Source: an uncultured Gemella sp. (GTDB taxonomy: Bacteria; Bacillota; Bacilli; Staphylococcales; Gemellaceae). Taken from it: a stretch of DNA of 9,688 bases. Below the pieces are notes generated by a model that saw only the letters and a list, made by a program, of their open reading frames with translations, was not told the DNA's origin and did no database searches. Within the stretch, counting starts at the first letter, position 1. Every line of letters starts with the position of its first letter. The stretch covers positions 1-9,688 of the forward strand of contig CALHQV010000313.1 of the NCBI GenBank assembly GCA_938038035.1. Reading direction: 5' to 3'. The position numbers and the translations under genes were made by a program. Shown here piece by piece: positions 1-8,800 of the stretch.

Positions 1-1
1 T

Positions 2-3000
2 ATACCTAGCCAAAAAGTATTAGCTGCAGATGTTAATTTTAAATATATAGAAAAAACAGAATTGAATGAAGATGAGAAGAAATTAATAAAAGAGAGTATT
101 CCTCAAGAATATAAAAATGAAGATACGTATTATTTTATATACCAAAAAGAAAATAGAGGAATAAACAACCAGAATATATTACCTAATACTGGGAAAAGTT
201 CTATTCCATTAGTAGGAGTAGGTTTAGGAACTATAATTTTTGCAGTTTTACTAGTTAATAAAAAATATAGAAATAAAGCATTGAGTGTATTGTTAATAGG
301 AGCTATGGGACAAAGTGTCGTTATTCCTTATGAAACATTTGCTCTAGAAAATAAAAAGTTAATAAAGTATAACCAAGTTATATCAATTAATAATGTAGTA
401 GATTTAGAAAAAGGTATAATAAGCATACCTGGTTATAAATATATTGGATATTTTACAGATAAGGACTACGCTTTTGAGAAAAAAGAAAACACTCAAGAAA
501 AACAATCATTTAAGCCTAGAGATATAGTTGCAGTCAAAGGAACGCAAGAGAAAGGGAAAGAAGGGCAAGCATTAACACAACCAGAACAACCGGCGTATAC
601 AAAGCCGTTAGAAATAAAAGGGACGCAAGAGAAAGGGAAAGAAGGGCAAGCATTAACACAACCAGAACAACCGGTGTATACAAAGCCGTTAGAAACAAAA
701 GGGACGCAAGAGAAAGGGAAAGAAGGGCAAGCATTAACGCAACCAGAACAACCGGTGTATACAAAGCCGTTAGAAACAAAAGGAACGCAAGAAGAAGGAC
801 ATGAGGGAGAAACATTAGTTCAAGAGCAGCCCGAGTATACGAAAACGATAGAAGTAAAAGGAACTCGAGAAGAAGGCCACGAGGGAGAATCGTTAGTCCA
901 AGAAAACTTATCAGAATACGCAAAACCGTTAGAAACGAAGGGGACACAAGAGCCAGGCCACGAGGGAGAATCGCTAGTTCAAGAAGACTTGCCAGAATAT
1001 ACTAAACCTATAGAAACAAAAGGAACACAAGAGCCAGATCACGAGGGAGAATCGCTAGCCCAAGAAGACCTACCAGAATATACGAAACCGTTAGAAACAA
1101 AAGGGACACAAGAGCCAGGCCACGAGGGAGAATCGCTAGTCCAAGAAGGCTTGCCAGAATATACAAAACCATTGGAAACAAAAGGAACACAGGAGCCAGG
1201 TCACGAAGGAGAATCGTTAGTCCAAGAAGACTTGCCAGAATACACGAAACCGTTAGGAACAAAAGGAACGCAGGAGCCAGGACATGAGGGTGAATCATTA
1301 GTGCAATCGGATCTTCCAGAATATACAGGTGATGCGAAGCTAGAACCTTTAACAGAGGAAGAACTTCCGGCTTTAGAAGTTGTTACTAGAAATCGAACAG
1401 AAAGACAAAGTATTCCATTTGAGATAGAAGAAATAATGGATCCGATGCTTCTGAAAAACCGTCGTAGAATTGAACAACAAGGACAAGAAGGATTACGAAC
1501 TATCGAGTATGAAGACTATTTAGTAAATGGTAATGTAGAAGCAAGCAAAGAATTATCACGTAACGTAGTAGATCCGATAAAACAAATTGTTAAAGTAGGA
1601 ACACTTGTAAAAGTTAAACCTACTTTAGAAATTACTAACTTGACAAAAGATGAGAATAAGAAATCTATAACCGTTAATTATAATTTAATAGATACTACAT
1701 GGTCATATGTATCAGCTAAGGCGCAAATCTTCCATGGAGATCAGTTGGTTAAAGAGGTAGATATAGAAAATCCTGCTAAAGAGCAAGTGATAACAGGGTT
1801 AGACTACTACACACCTTATACAATAAAAACAAGTTTAACTTATAATCTAGGTGATAATGATGAACAAAGTACAGAAGTTTCAACAAAGAATTTCGAACTA
1901 GATTATAAGAAGATTGAAATTAAAGACATAGATTCAGTAGAACTATATGGTAAAGAAAATGGACGTTATCGTAGATATCTGAGTTTAAGTGAAGCGCCGA
2001 CTGATACGACTAAATACTTTGCAAAAATAAAATCAGATAGATTTAAAGAAATGTATCTACCTGTGCAATCTATTACCGAAAATGCTGATGGAACTTATAA
2101 AGTGACTGCAGCTGTTGACCAACTTGTAGAAGAGGGTACAGAAGGTTATAAAGATAACTATACATTTAATGTAGCTAAAACTAAAGCGGAGCAACCTGGA
2201 GTCTATACATCGTTTAAACAACTTGTTAAAGCGATGCAGGGTAATATGTCTGGCGTTTTCAAATTAGCATCTGATATGACTGCTGATGAAGTAGGATTAG
2301 AATCTAACCAAACAAGCTACCTATCAGGGGAATTTACAGGAACGCTTGTAGGTGCTGATGGAACAAAACCATATGCAATCTATGATTTAAGAAAACCATT
2401 ATTCGAAACGTTAAAAAACGCAACAGTAAGAGATTTAGATCTGAAAAATGTAGATATTGATAGTAAAGAAAATGCTGCTGCTTTAGTGAAAGTGGCGAAT
2501 AATGCTAATATCAGTAATGTCTCTGTGGAAGGTAAAATATCAGGGAGAAAATCTGTAGCAGGATTAGTAGTAAGTGCCTCTGATACAAGAATAGAGAACA
2601 GTTCATTTACAGGAAGTTTAGTGGCGAATCATGCTGATTCAGCATCGAGTTACACAGGAGGAATAGTAGGTAATATAACTGGTGATAATTCTAGAGTTGA
2701 AAAAGTAAAAGTGGATGCTAAAATATCTACTTCAGCACGTAATAATAATCAGGTAACAGGAGGAATAGCTGGTAAAGTAGAAAGAGGAGCGTTAATTTTA
2801 AACTCATCTGCAACAGGAAAAATCTTAAATGGTAATGGATACCCGAGAGTAGGAGGAATAGTAGGTTCTACATACTATGGTGGTCTAATTGACAATGTAG
2901 TAAGTTCTGTTGATGTTGGAGATGGCTATGCTATTTCTGGAGACCAGTATAATGGGGCAAATGTGAAAAATGCTGTAACTTCTGTAGATAATAAAAAACA

Positions 3001-5692
3001 GGATATGTTTGCTACAAAAGTAACAAAAGAACAGGCAGATGTAAAAGTAGCTTCTTATGGAATAACTACAACTCTTGATGATACAGGAGAAAATCTGAAA
3101 AATAATGTAAGAACAACAGATTACACAACTCTAAGTCAAGCCCAGAGAGATAGAAGAATAGCCTATAGTAATATTGAAAAACTAATGCCGTTCTATAATA
3201 AAGAGTTAGTCGTACATTATGGAAATAAAGTAGCTACAACGGATAAATTGTACTCTACAGAGTTATTAGATGTCATACCTATGAAAGATAAAGAAGTAGT
3301 GACTGATATAAATGGTAATAAAAACCTAATAAATAAAGTTATGCTACACTATAAAGATAATACAGTAGAATATCTAGATATAACATTCAAAGAAAACTTC
3401 ACAAATAGTAAGGTAGTTGAATATAATGTTTCAGGAAAAGAATATATTTTTACACCAGAAGCATTTGTCTCTGATTATACGAAGATAATTAATAATGTAT
3501 TACCTGATTTACAAGGTGTGACTTATAATTCAGAAGCTATGAAACAAGTTCTTGGTGTAACAGATGATGCAGCGATAGATAACTTATACTTAGATAGAGA
3601 ATTTGAAAAAGTTAAGGCTAACTTAGGAGAACATTTAAGAAAAGTTCTTGCTATGGATAAATCTATTAATACTGATGGCGACGGAGTAGTAGAGTACGTA
3701 AGTGGGAAGATAAAAAATAATAAAGAAGCCTTCTTATTAGGACTTACTTACATGAATCGTTGGTACAATATTAATTATGATAAGATGAATGTAAAAGATT
3801 TATCAATGTATAAATTCGACTTCGATGGTAATAACTCTGCTTCGACATTAGATACTATTATTGCTTTAGGAAATAGTGGGTTAGAAAATCTAAAAGGATC
3901 AAATACAGTAGGGCTATATGGAAGTACAATAGCACCGTTAAAAGGTAAAGATACAATCTTTGACTTCGTAGAGGCATATCGTAAATTATTCTTACCGGAA
4001 AAAACTAATAACCAATGGTTGAAAGATAATACTAAAGCGTATATTGTAGAGGTAAAATCTAATATAGCAGAAGTGAGAGCAAAACAAGAAGCGGCAACAC
4101 CAGATAGTAAATACACGCTAGGAATTTATGATAGACTATCATCGCCTAAGTGGAGATATAAAGGCATGCTACTACCATTATTAACATTACCAGAAGAAAA
4201 TGTATATGCAATTTCTAATATATCGACATTAGCATTCGGAAGTTATGAGCGTTATAAAGATCGAGTAAATGGAACACTTCTTTCAGGAGAAGCTTTACGT
4301 CAATATGTACGCGGGAAAGTTAACCAATCAGCAGAGTGGCAAAGAGATCACTATGATATCTGGTATAATCTATTGACACTAGAATCAAAAGATAAGTTAT
4401 TCCGTTCAGTACCAGTAACAGATGGATTCTACTTTAACAATGCAGAAGGAAGAGGATATTGGGCAACTGCGACAGATAAAAATATTGAAGCGATATATAA
4501 TTTCTTTGGTCCAGCAGGTAAGTGGTATAGTTTAAGAAGTGGAGCAGGAGCATTTGCAGATGGATCTGAAGTGTACTTTGTAAGTGATAGGTTATTAGAT
4601 CGATATGGAACGTCAGTATACACACATGAGATGACTCATAACTCTGATGGTGACATTTATTTTGAAGGATATGGTCGTAGAGAAGGATTAGGTGCGGAGT
4701 TATATGCGTATGGATTACTTCAATCTGCAAATAGGTTGGATGAAGAAGGTGTGATACTTAATACAGCATTCAAAGGTGAGAAAGATTCATTAACTCGCTT
4801 GCATACTTATGATCCAACGGCAAGATACCAATCAGCAGCTGATCTAAAAGAGTATGTTCATGGAATGCACGATGTTTTATATACATTAGATGCGATGGAG
4901 GCTAATGCTATTTTATCTAAATCGAAAGATGTTAAGAAAAAATGGTATAGAAAATTAGAAGATACTTATGTTAAAGATACTAAGTACAATAAAGACACAC
5001 ACGCGACAAATACTATTCGTCAATTAACAGATGAAGAAGTAGCGAGACTGACTTCTTTAGAATCGTTAATAGATAATGATATAATATCACGTAGAGCATA
5101 TAAGGATACTGGAAGTTACGGAAGAAATGGATACTATGCTGTAAGCATGTTCTCTCCTATCTACTCAGCTCTAAGTAATCCGAATGGAGCACCAGGAGAT
5201 GTTACATTTAAGAAAGTAGCATATGAACTTCTTGCTGAAAAAGGGTACCAAGATGGATTCATTCCGTATGTATCAAACAAATATGGAGATGAAGCATTAA
5301 GAAATGGTATGAAAACATACTCTAGTTGGTTTAAAAAAGATGTTGGTCTGATCACGGATACTATGGTATTAAATAAAGTATTCGGAAACCAATATGCAAC
5401 ATGGGCTGATTTTAGAAAAGCGATGTTTAATGAGCGTATAGCTAAGCAAGATAGATTAAAACCAATAACAATTCAATACGAATTAGGAGTAGTTGGTAGC
5501 ACAAAAGAAGTAACAATTTCATCGGCGCAAGAGATGCAAGCTCTAATTAATGCGGCAGTAGCAAGAGATATAACTAATATAGATCGTACGACAAGTCATG
5601 CTCCTGCAAGTTGGGTACATCTACTTAAACAAAAAATTTATAATGCGTACCTACGTACAACAGATGATTTTAGAGAGCCAATCTATAAATAA
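2..5692 (+). CDS. M26-family zinc metalloendopeptidase (ZmpA/ZmpB/IgA1 protease-like), 5' partial
   Basis: The frame is open from base 2 to the TAA at 5690-5692, giving 1896 visible residues; the true start lies upstream. The first codons (..KVLAADVNFKY) look like a signal-peptide end and cleavage site. Domains by visible residue (codon at base 2 = 1): LPNTG 60-64; hydrophobic segments about 68-86 and 93-110; ten repeats of about 27 aa at 179-442; G5 domain about 460-534; beta-sandwich-like segment about 538-645; GLUG beta-helix about 750-995; M26 catalytic domain from about 1055 to the end. The catalytic site is HEMTH (H1542, E1543, H1546) with the third zinc ligand E1566 twenty residues on, the spacing of pneumococcal IgA1 protease. 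The natural C-terminus, ending in DDFREPIYK, is present. Family members are exported surface proteases cutting IgA1 or other host glycoproteins. The G5 domain and GTQEPGHEGE repeats resemble ZmpB more than Iga, but the substrate cannot be read from sequence, so no symbol is given. No frameshift is visible. Confidence 0.95.
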   Translation: MPSQKVLAADVNFKYIEKTELNEDEKKLIKESIPQEYKNEDTYYFIYQKENRGINNQNILPNTGKSSIPLVGVGLGTIIFAVLLVNKKYRNKALSVLLIGAMGQSVVIPYETFALENKKLIKYNQVISINNVVDLEKGIISIPGYKYIGYFTDKDYAFEKKENTQEKQSFKPRDIVAVKGTQEKGKEGQALTQPEQPAYTKPLEIKGTQEKGKEGQALTQPEQPVYTKPLETKGTQEKGKEGQALTQPEQPVYTKPLETKGTQEEGHEGETLVQEQPEYTKTIEVKGTREEGHEGESLVQENLSEYAKPLETKGTQEPGHEGESLVQEDLPEYTKPIETKGTQEPDHEGESLAQEDLPEYTKPLETKGTQEPGHEGESLVQEGLPEYTKPLETKGTQEPGHEGESLVQEDLPEYTKPLGTKGTQEPGHEGESLVQSDLPEYTGDAKLEPLTEEELPALEVVTRNRTERQSIPFEIEEIMDPMLLKNRRRIEQQGQEGLRTIEYEDYLVNGNVEASKELSRNVVDPIKQIVKVGTLVKVKPTLEITNLTKDENKKSITVNYNLIDTTWSYVSAKAQIFHGDQLVKEVDIENPAKEQVITGLDYYTPYTIKTSLTYNLGDNDEQSTEVSTKNFELDYKKIEIKDIDSVELYGKENGRYRRYLSLSEAPTDTTKYFAKIKSDRFKEMYLPVQSITENADGTYKVTAAVDQLVEEGTEGYKDNYTFNVAKTKAEQPGVYTSFKQLVKAMQGNMSGVFKLASDMTADEVGLESNQTSYLSGEFTGTLVGADGTKPYAIYDLRKPLFETLKNATVRDLDLKNVDIDSKENAAALVKVANNANISNVSVEGKISGRKSVAGLVVSASDTRIENSSFTGSLVANHADSASSYTGGIVGNITGDNSRVEKVKVDAKISTSARNNNQVTGGIAGKVERGALILNSSATGKILNGNGYPRVGGIVGSTYYGGLIDNVVSSVDVGDGYAISGDQYNGANVKNAVTSVDNKKQDMFATKVTKEQADVKVASYGITTTLDDTGENLKNNVRTTDYTTLSQAQRDRRIAYSNIEKLMPFYNKELVVHYGNKVATTDKLYSTELLDVIPMKDKEVVTDINGNKNLINKVMLHYKDNTVEYLDITFKENFTNSKVVEYNVSGKEYIFTPEAFVSDYTKIINNVLPDLQGVTYNSEAMKQVLGVTDDAAIDNLYLDREFEKVKANLGEHLRKVLAMDKSINTDGDGVVEYVSGKIKNNKEAFLLGLTYMNRWYNINYDKMNVKDLSMYKFDFDGNNSASTLDTIIALGNSGLENLKGSNTVGLYGSTIAPLKGKDTIFDFVEAYRKLFLPEKTNNQWLKDNTKAYIVEVKSNIAEVRAKQEAATPDSKYTLGIYDRLSSPKWRYKGMLLPLLTLPEENVYAISNISTLAFGSYERYKDRVNGTLLSGEALRQYVRGKVNQSAEWQRDHYDIWYNLLTLESKDKLFRSVPVTDGFYFNNAEGRGYWATATDKNIEAIYNFFGPAGKWYSLRSGAGAFADGSEVYFVSDRLLDRYGTSVYTHEMTHNSDGDIYFEGYGRREGLGAELYAYGLLQSANRLDEEGVILNTAFKGEKDSLTRLHTYDPTARYQSAADLKEYVHGMHDVLYTLDAMEANAILSKSKDVKKKWYRKLEDTYVKDTKYNKDTHATNTIRQLTDEEVARLTSLESLIDNDIISRRAYKDTGSYGRNGYYAVSMFSPIYSALSNPNGAPGDVTFKKVAYELLAEKGYQDGFIPYVSNKYGDEALRNGMKTYSSWFKKDVGLITDTMVLNKVFGNQYATWADFRKAMFNERIAKQDRLKPITIQYELGVVGSTKEVTISSAQEMQALINAAVARDITNIDRTTSHAPASWVHLLKQKIYNAYLRTTDDFREPIYK
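179..193 (+). other. N-terminal LPNTG sortase motif of the M26 protease
   Basis: The codons read L-P-N-T-G and are followed by a hydrophobic stretch (about bases 203-259), then basic residues NKKYRNK and a second hydrophobic stretch (about 278-340) ending near FALEN. A sortase motif close to the N-terminus, ahead of the catalytic domain, is the known hallmark of streptococcal IgA1/Zmp proteases and differs from ordinary LPXTG proteins, which carry it at the C-terminus. After sortase or signal-peptidase processing the large downstream part is thought to stay associated with the cell or be released. Which happens here is not visible. Confidence 0.88.
536..1327 (+). repeat. Ten tandem 81-bp (27-aa) repeats in the M26 protease
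   Basis: Units begin with KGTQE at bases 536, 617, 698, 779, 857, 938, 1019, 1100, 1181 and 1262. All are 81 bp except unit 4 (78 bp) and the last, which fades after EYT. Units 1-3 form one subfamily (KGKEGQALTQPEQP core). Units 4-10 form another (HEGESLVQEDLPEYTKPLE core), with unit 4 intermediate. Unit 2 differs from unit 3 at one base of 81 and from unit 1 at three. Repeats of the GTQEPGHEGE type are known in streptococcal ZmpA/ZmpB proteins, where they form a Pro/Glu-rich spacer between the membrane-anchoring part and the G5 and catalytic domains. The repeats are long, in frame and contiguous, without spacers, so they are protein repeats and not a CRISPR array. Confidence 0.95.
1379..1603 (+). 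other. G5 domain region of the M26 protease
   Basis: This segment runs from VVTRNRTERQ through LLKNRRRIEQQGQEG to QIVKVGT. The pattern of a charged start, IPFE, a basic stretch, a glycine-containing QGQEGLRTI turn, VNGNV and a closing VKVGT is that of the G5 domain, found in many Gram-positive surface proteins and in Zmp/IgA1 proteases just after the repeat region. G5 domains are proposed to bind N-acetylglucosamine-containing polymers, and some bind zinc. Here it would help hold or orient the protease at the wall. Confidence 0.8.
2657..2920 (+). other. GLUG motif repeats (beta-helix) of the M26 protease
   Basis: Three successive segments begin GGIVGNITG, GGIAGKVER and VGGIVGSTYYG, each followed by a beta-strand pattern such as SRVEKVKVDAKI or ALILNSSATGKI. 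They match the GLUG motif common in M26 peptidases and bacterial adhesins. Less regular turns of the same kind (for example NATVRDLDLKNVDI, NANISNVSVEGKI, TRIENSSFTGSL) precede them from about base 2400. Together they suggest a right-handed beta-helix ahead of the catalytic domain, as in the structure of pneumococcal IgA1 protease. Confidence 0.8.
4625..4699 (+). other. Zinc-binding active site HEMTH ... E of the M26 protease
   Basis: HEMTH is encoded at 4625-4639 and the third ligand Glu (in GLGAE) by GAG at 4697-4699. The two His and the downstream Glu coordinate zinc and the Glu within HEMTH acts as general base, as established for M26/gluzincin-type enzymes. All residues needed for catalysis are present, so the enzyme is predicted active. 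Confidence 0.93.
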
Positions 5693-5751
5693 TAGAATTA
5701 ATCTCGGATAGGTGAGTGTATGCAATCTGCTTATCCATTAAAGAGGTTCTA
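5693..5751 (+). other. Possible folded 3'-UTR element after the M26 protease gene
   Basis: Starting at the base after the stop codon, TAGAA (5693-5697) can pair with TTCTA (5747-5751), TCTC (5702-5705) with GAGG (5743-5746, one G-U pair) and GGATAGG (5706-5712) with CTTATCC (5730-5736, one G-U pair), leaving a bulge ATTAAA and a 17-nt loop. This gives a broken stem of about 16 pairs in the transcript. It could protect the mRNA 3' end or be a small processed RNA, or it may be chance pairing in AT-rich DNA. No known RNA family was recognised. Confidence 0.3.
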
Positions 5752-5756
5752 TAAAT

Positions 5757-5802
5757 AAAAAAATTCTAAGTAACAAATATCGATGTTACTTAGAATTTTT
5801 TT
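5757..5802. terminator. Bidirectional rho-independent terminator between converging genes
   Basis: A perfect 19-bp inverted repeat has arms at 5757-5775 and 5784-5802 around an 8-nt loop (AATATCGA). The arms carry A7 on one end and T7 on the other, so either transcript forms a hairpin followed by a U-tract. It lies 64 nt after the stop of the plus-strand protease gene and only 3 nt beyond the stop of the minus-strand YhgE/Pip gene, so it should serve both. Confidence 0.93.
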
Positions 5803-5805
5803 GTA

Positions 5806-8800
5806 TTATTTTGCTAAATTTATAGCAGCTTTATTATTCTTGTTGTAAGAGATGTAAGTAAGAGTTAAGAATATTATTCCTAAAACAACTAAGATTAATA
5901 TTGCACTGTTGTAAATTTCATTTGTAAGTCCACCTAGAACGGCTTGTCTAACAGCAGTATCACCGTAGAATACAGGTGTGAAAGGAATTAAACCACTGTA
6001 TAGAGAAGGTAACATTTCTTTAGGGAATAGTGGTGTAGTTAGAACGAATTGTAAAGCTACAAATCCGATGCTAATTGCATTACCGACTTTTCCGAATGTA
6101 TATGATAAGAAGTGTGTTATTAGCATAAACACGATGCCTGAAAGTATTAATCCGAAGAAGTACATTCCGAAGTTTTGAACTTTAAAGTCAAAGAATAAAC
6201 TCATCGCTACTACTTCTATTATTGTTGCTAAGATAGCGAATGTTGTCATTGATACTAGTCTTGTACCGAATAAGCTGTTTGTTGATTCTCCGTATTCTGC
6301 TTTACGAGCTGGGAATAGAATGTTGAATGCCGCAGCAGCGATAAGTAGTCCGAATACTAAGAAGAATGGAGCCATTGCGTTACCGTAGCTAGTTTCTTCT
6401 GAGATGTCGCTGATATTAGTTTTAATTGGGTTAGACATCATGTCCACATTTTTATCTCCAGTTTTAGCTGCAGAAAGTTTATCCGCTCCACTAGAAAGTT
6501 TATCTGCTAATAATCCAGAACCATCTTTAGCTTTATCTAATCCTGCAATCAACTCAGGAGCTTTATTTTGCATGATTGTAAGAGCGCTGTAAAGTTTATC
6601 AGATCCAGCTCTAGCAGTATTAAGTCCGTTAAGTAGTTCCGGAGCTTTAGCCTGCATAGTAGAAAGTCCTCCATGAAGTTTGTTGGCTCCATCTTTTGCA
6701 CTGTTAACTCCATTAATTAATTCAGGAGCTTTAGCTTTCATAGCAGCTAGTCCATTAGAAAGTTTTTCAGATCCTTCTTTCGCGCTGTTAAGTCCGTTAA
6801 GTAGTTCCGGAGCTTTAGCTTTCATATCAGTTAGTCCTTGATATAATTTTTTACCACCGTTATCAAGTTCTTTAATACCGATACTTAATTCAGGAAGTTT
6901 ACCTTGAAGTTTGTTAAGTCCTTCATTAATTTTTGCATTCCCATTAACTAAAGCATCGATTCCACCAGCTAATTCAGGAAGTTTATCGTGCATTATGCTG
7001 ATTCCGCCTCCTAGTTTATCAAATCCAGCTTGTAGTTCTGCTCCTTTAGCTGCAAGAGTACCTACACCTTGTGCTAGTTCGCCTGTAGTCATTGATGTAG
7101 TAAGAGTATTTACACCATTAGTGTAGTTTGTTACTCCGTCTTTAAGTTTTGGAGTAGCATTAGCAAGTTGGTTAAGACCATTTGCCAAGTCTCCTGTTGT
7201 TAGAGAAGATACAGTTGCATCAACTCCACCTTTATATTGGTTAAATCCTGCCATAAGGGTAGGAGTTTTTTCATTCATTATTGTTAGTCCAGCTTTTAAT
7301 TGACCACTACCGGCAGAAAGTTTACCGACAACATCTTTAATGCTAGAAAAACCATTAATTGTTTTTTCAAGTTCAGAAGAAAGTGTATTTACATCAAATT
7401 TATCAAGTTGAGTTTGGATATAATTTAATCTTCCTACGCGATATTTCATACTTGAATATTTTGAATTTGCGCTAGATATTGCTGAAGAAAGTTCAGCTTT
7501 AACCTGGCTATTGTTGTTACTGCTACTATTTTGAACAGTAGTAGTTGGTTGAGCAGCAGGAGCTGGTGTAGCAGCAACATCATTACGAGCAGCAGCAAGG
7601 ATACTTGCTTTTTGCTCAGGTGTTAATTGCATTGTAGATAATGTTTGCTCCAGCCCTGAAAAATTAGTAGCTGTAGGAGCAGCAGCAGGAGGTGCTGTAG
7701 TTGTAGTAGTCGTAGTAGATTGAGTTTCTATACGATCTACAAGAGCTTTTATAGATTCTAGTTGAGAACCTAGTTCTGCAAAAGCACTGTTAAGTGGATT
7801 AAAATGAGTTCTATAAGTAAGTTTTAATCCTTTAAGTTTATCTAATGTTGAATTTAGATTAGATTTCTTAGCGGCTAAATCGCTATCGCTAGGTAAGTTA
7901 GCGTTCAATGCGTTTAAACCTGTATTTAGCTTATCGGCCCCATCTACAAGTTTCGGAGTACTTTCAGAAAGTTTAGCGACTCCATCTCCTAACGCAGCTC
8001 CACCTGCAGTAAGTCTGTTAAGATCATCTTTTTTAGCTGCAAGTCCAGAATTAATTTGTGAAATACCGTCTGATAATCTATCGATTCCATTATTTAATGC
8101 AGTACTTCCCGCGTTAAGTTTTTCTAAATCATCTTTTTTAGCTAATAATTTTTCGTTAAGTGTAAGAACACCGTTAGTGTATTTTAGAAGTCCAGCTTGG
8201 AATTCTTTGCTTCCGTTGTATAAAGAATTGAAACCAGAAGTAAGCATAATACTTTTAGTTTTGAAAGTATCAAAACCTATAGTAAGTTTATTAGATCCTT
8301 CAGTTAGTTCGTTTACACCAGAGATTAACGCATCTTTTTTATCATTTAATGAGCTTAGTCCATCTGATAATCTTCCGGCTCCACTTTGTAATTGAGATAC
8401 TCCATCACCAAGTTTAGCTCCACCTTCACTAAGACGAGTTAGCCCATCAGTTAGACGTTTAGAACCGTTAGAAAGTTCGTTAACTCCATTATTAAGTCTT
8501 TGCCCACCTTCACTAAGACGAGTTAGTCCATCAGTTAGACGTTTAGAACCATCAGAAAGTTCGTTAACTCCATTATTAAGTCTTTGTCCACCTTCACTAA
8601 GACGAGTTAGTCCATCAGTTAGACGTTTAGAACCATTAGAAAGTTCATTAATTCCATTACCAAGTTTAGAACCACCATCGCTAAGGCGATAAAGTCCGGC
8701 AGTCAGACGCCATGATCCTTCAGATAGTTGATTGATACCACCGCTCAGTTTCGCGCCTCCTTCGCTAAGGCGACCAAGTCCGGCAGAAAGGCGACCCGAA

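Noticed and set aside
62..64. TTG as the start codon of the protease gene
   Set aside because: The frame is open upstream to base 2, and the codons there (KVLAADVNFKY) look like the end of a signal peptide followed by the mature start typical of the family. The gene therefore begins before the window; no ribosome binding site precedes the TTG.
534..1298. Long open frames on the minus strand opposite the protease repeats
   Set aside because: They arise because the repeats are in frame and lack minus-strand stops. Their products are repetitive Leu-rich strings, and the plus-strand product is a clearly recognised repeat family.
536..1327. CRISPR array
   Set aside because: The repeats are contiguous 81-bp units without unique spacers, keep reading frame and encode a known protein repeat.
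4429..4730. Small overlapping minus-strand open frames opposite the catalytic domain
   Set aside because: They overlap the conserved HEMTH region, which is clearly coding on the plus strand, and their products show no recognisable features or start signals.
5712..5741. Nine-codon open frame starting GTG in the intergenic region
   Set aside because: It has no ribosome binding site, lies inside the possible stem-loop and is short enough to be chance.
5693..5805. Insertion sequence remnant or attachment site between the converging genes
   Set aside because: No terminal repeats, target duplication or transposase fragment is visible; the inverted repeat there is explained by a terminator.
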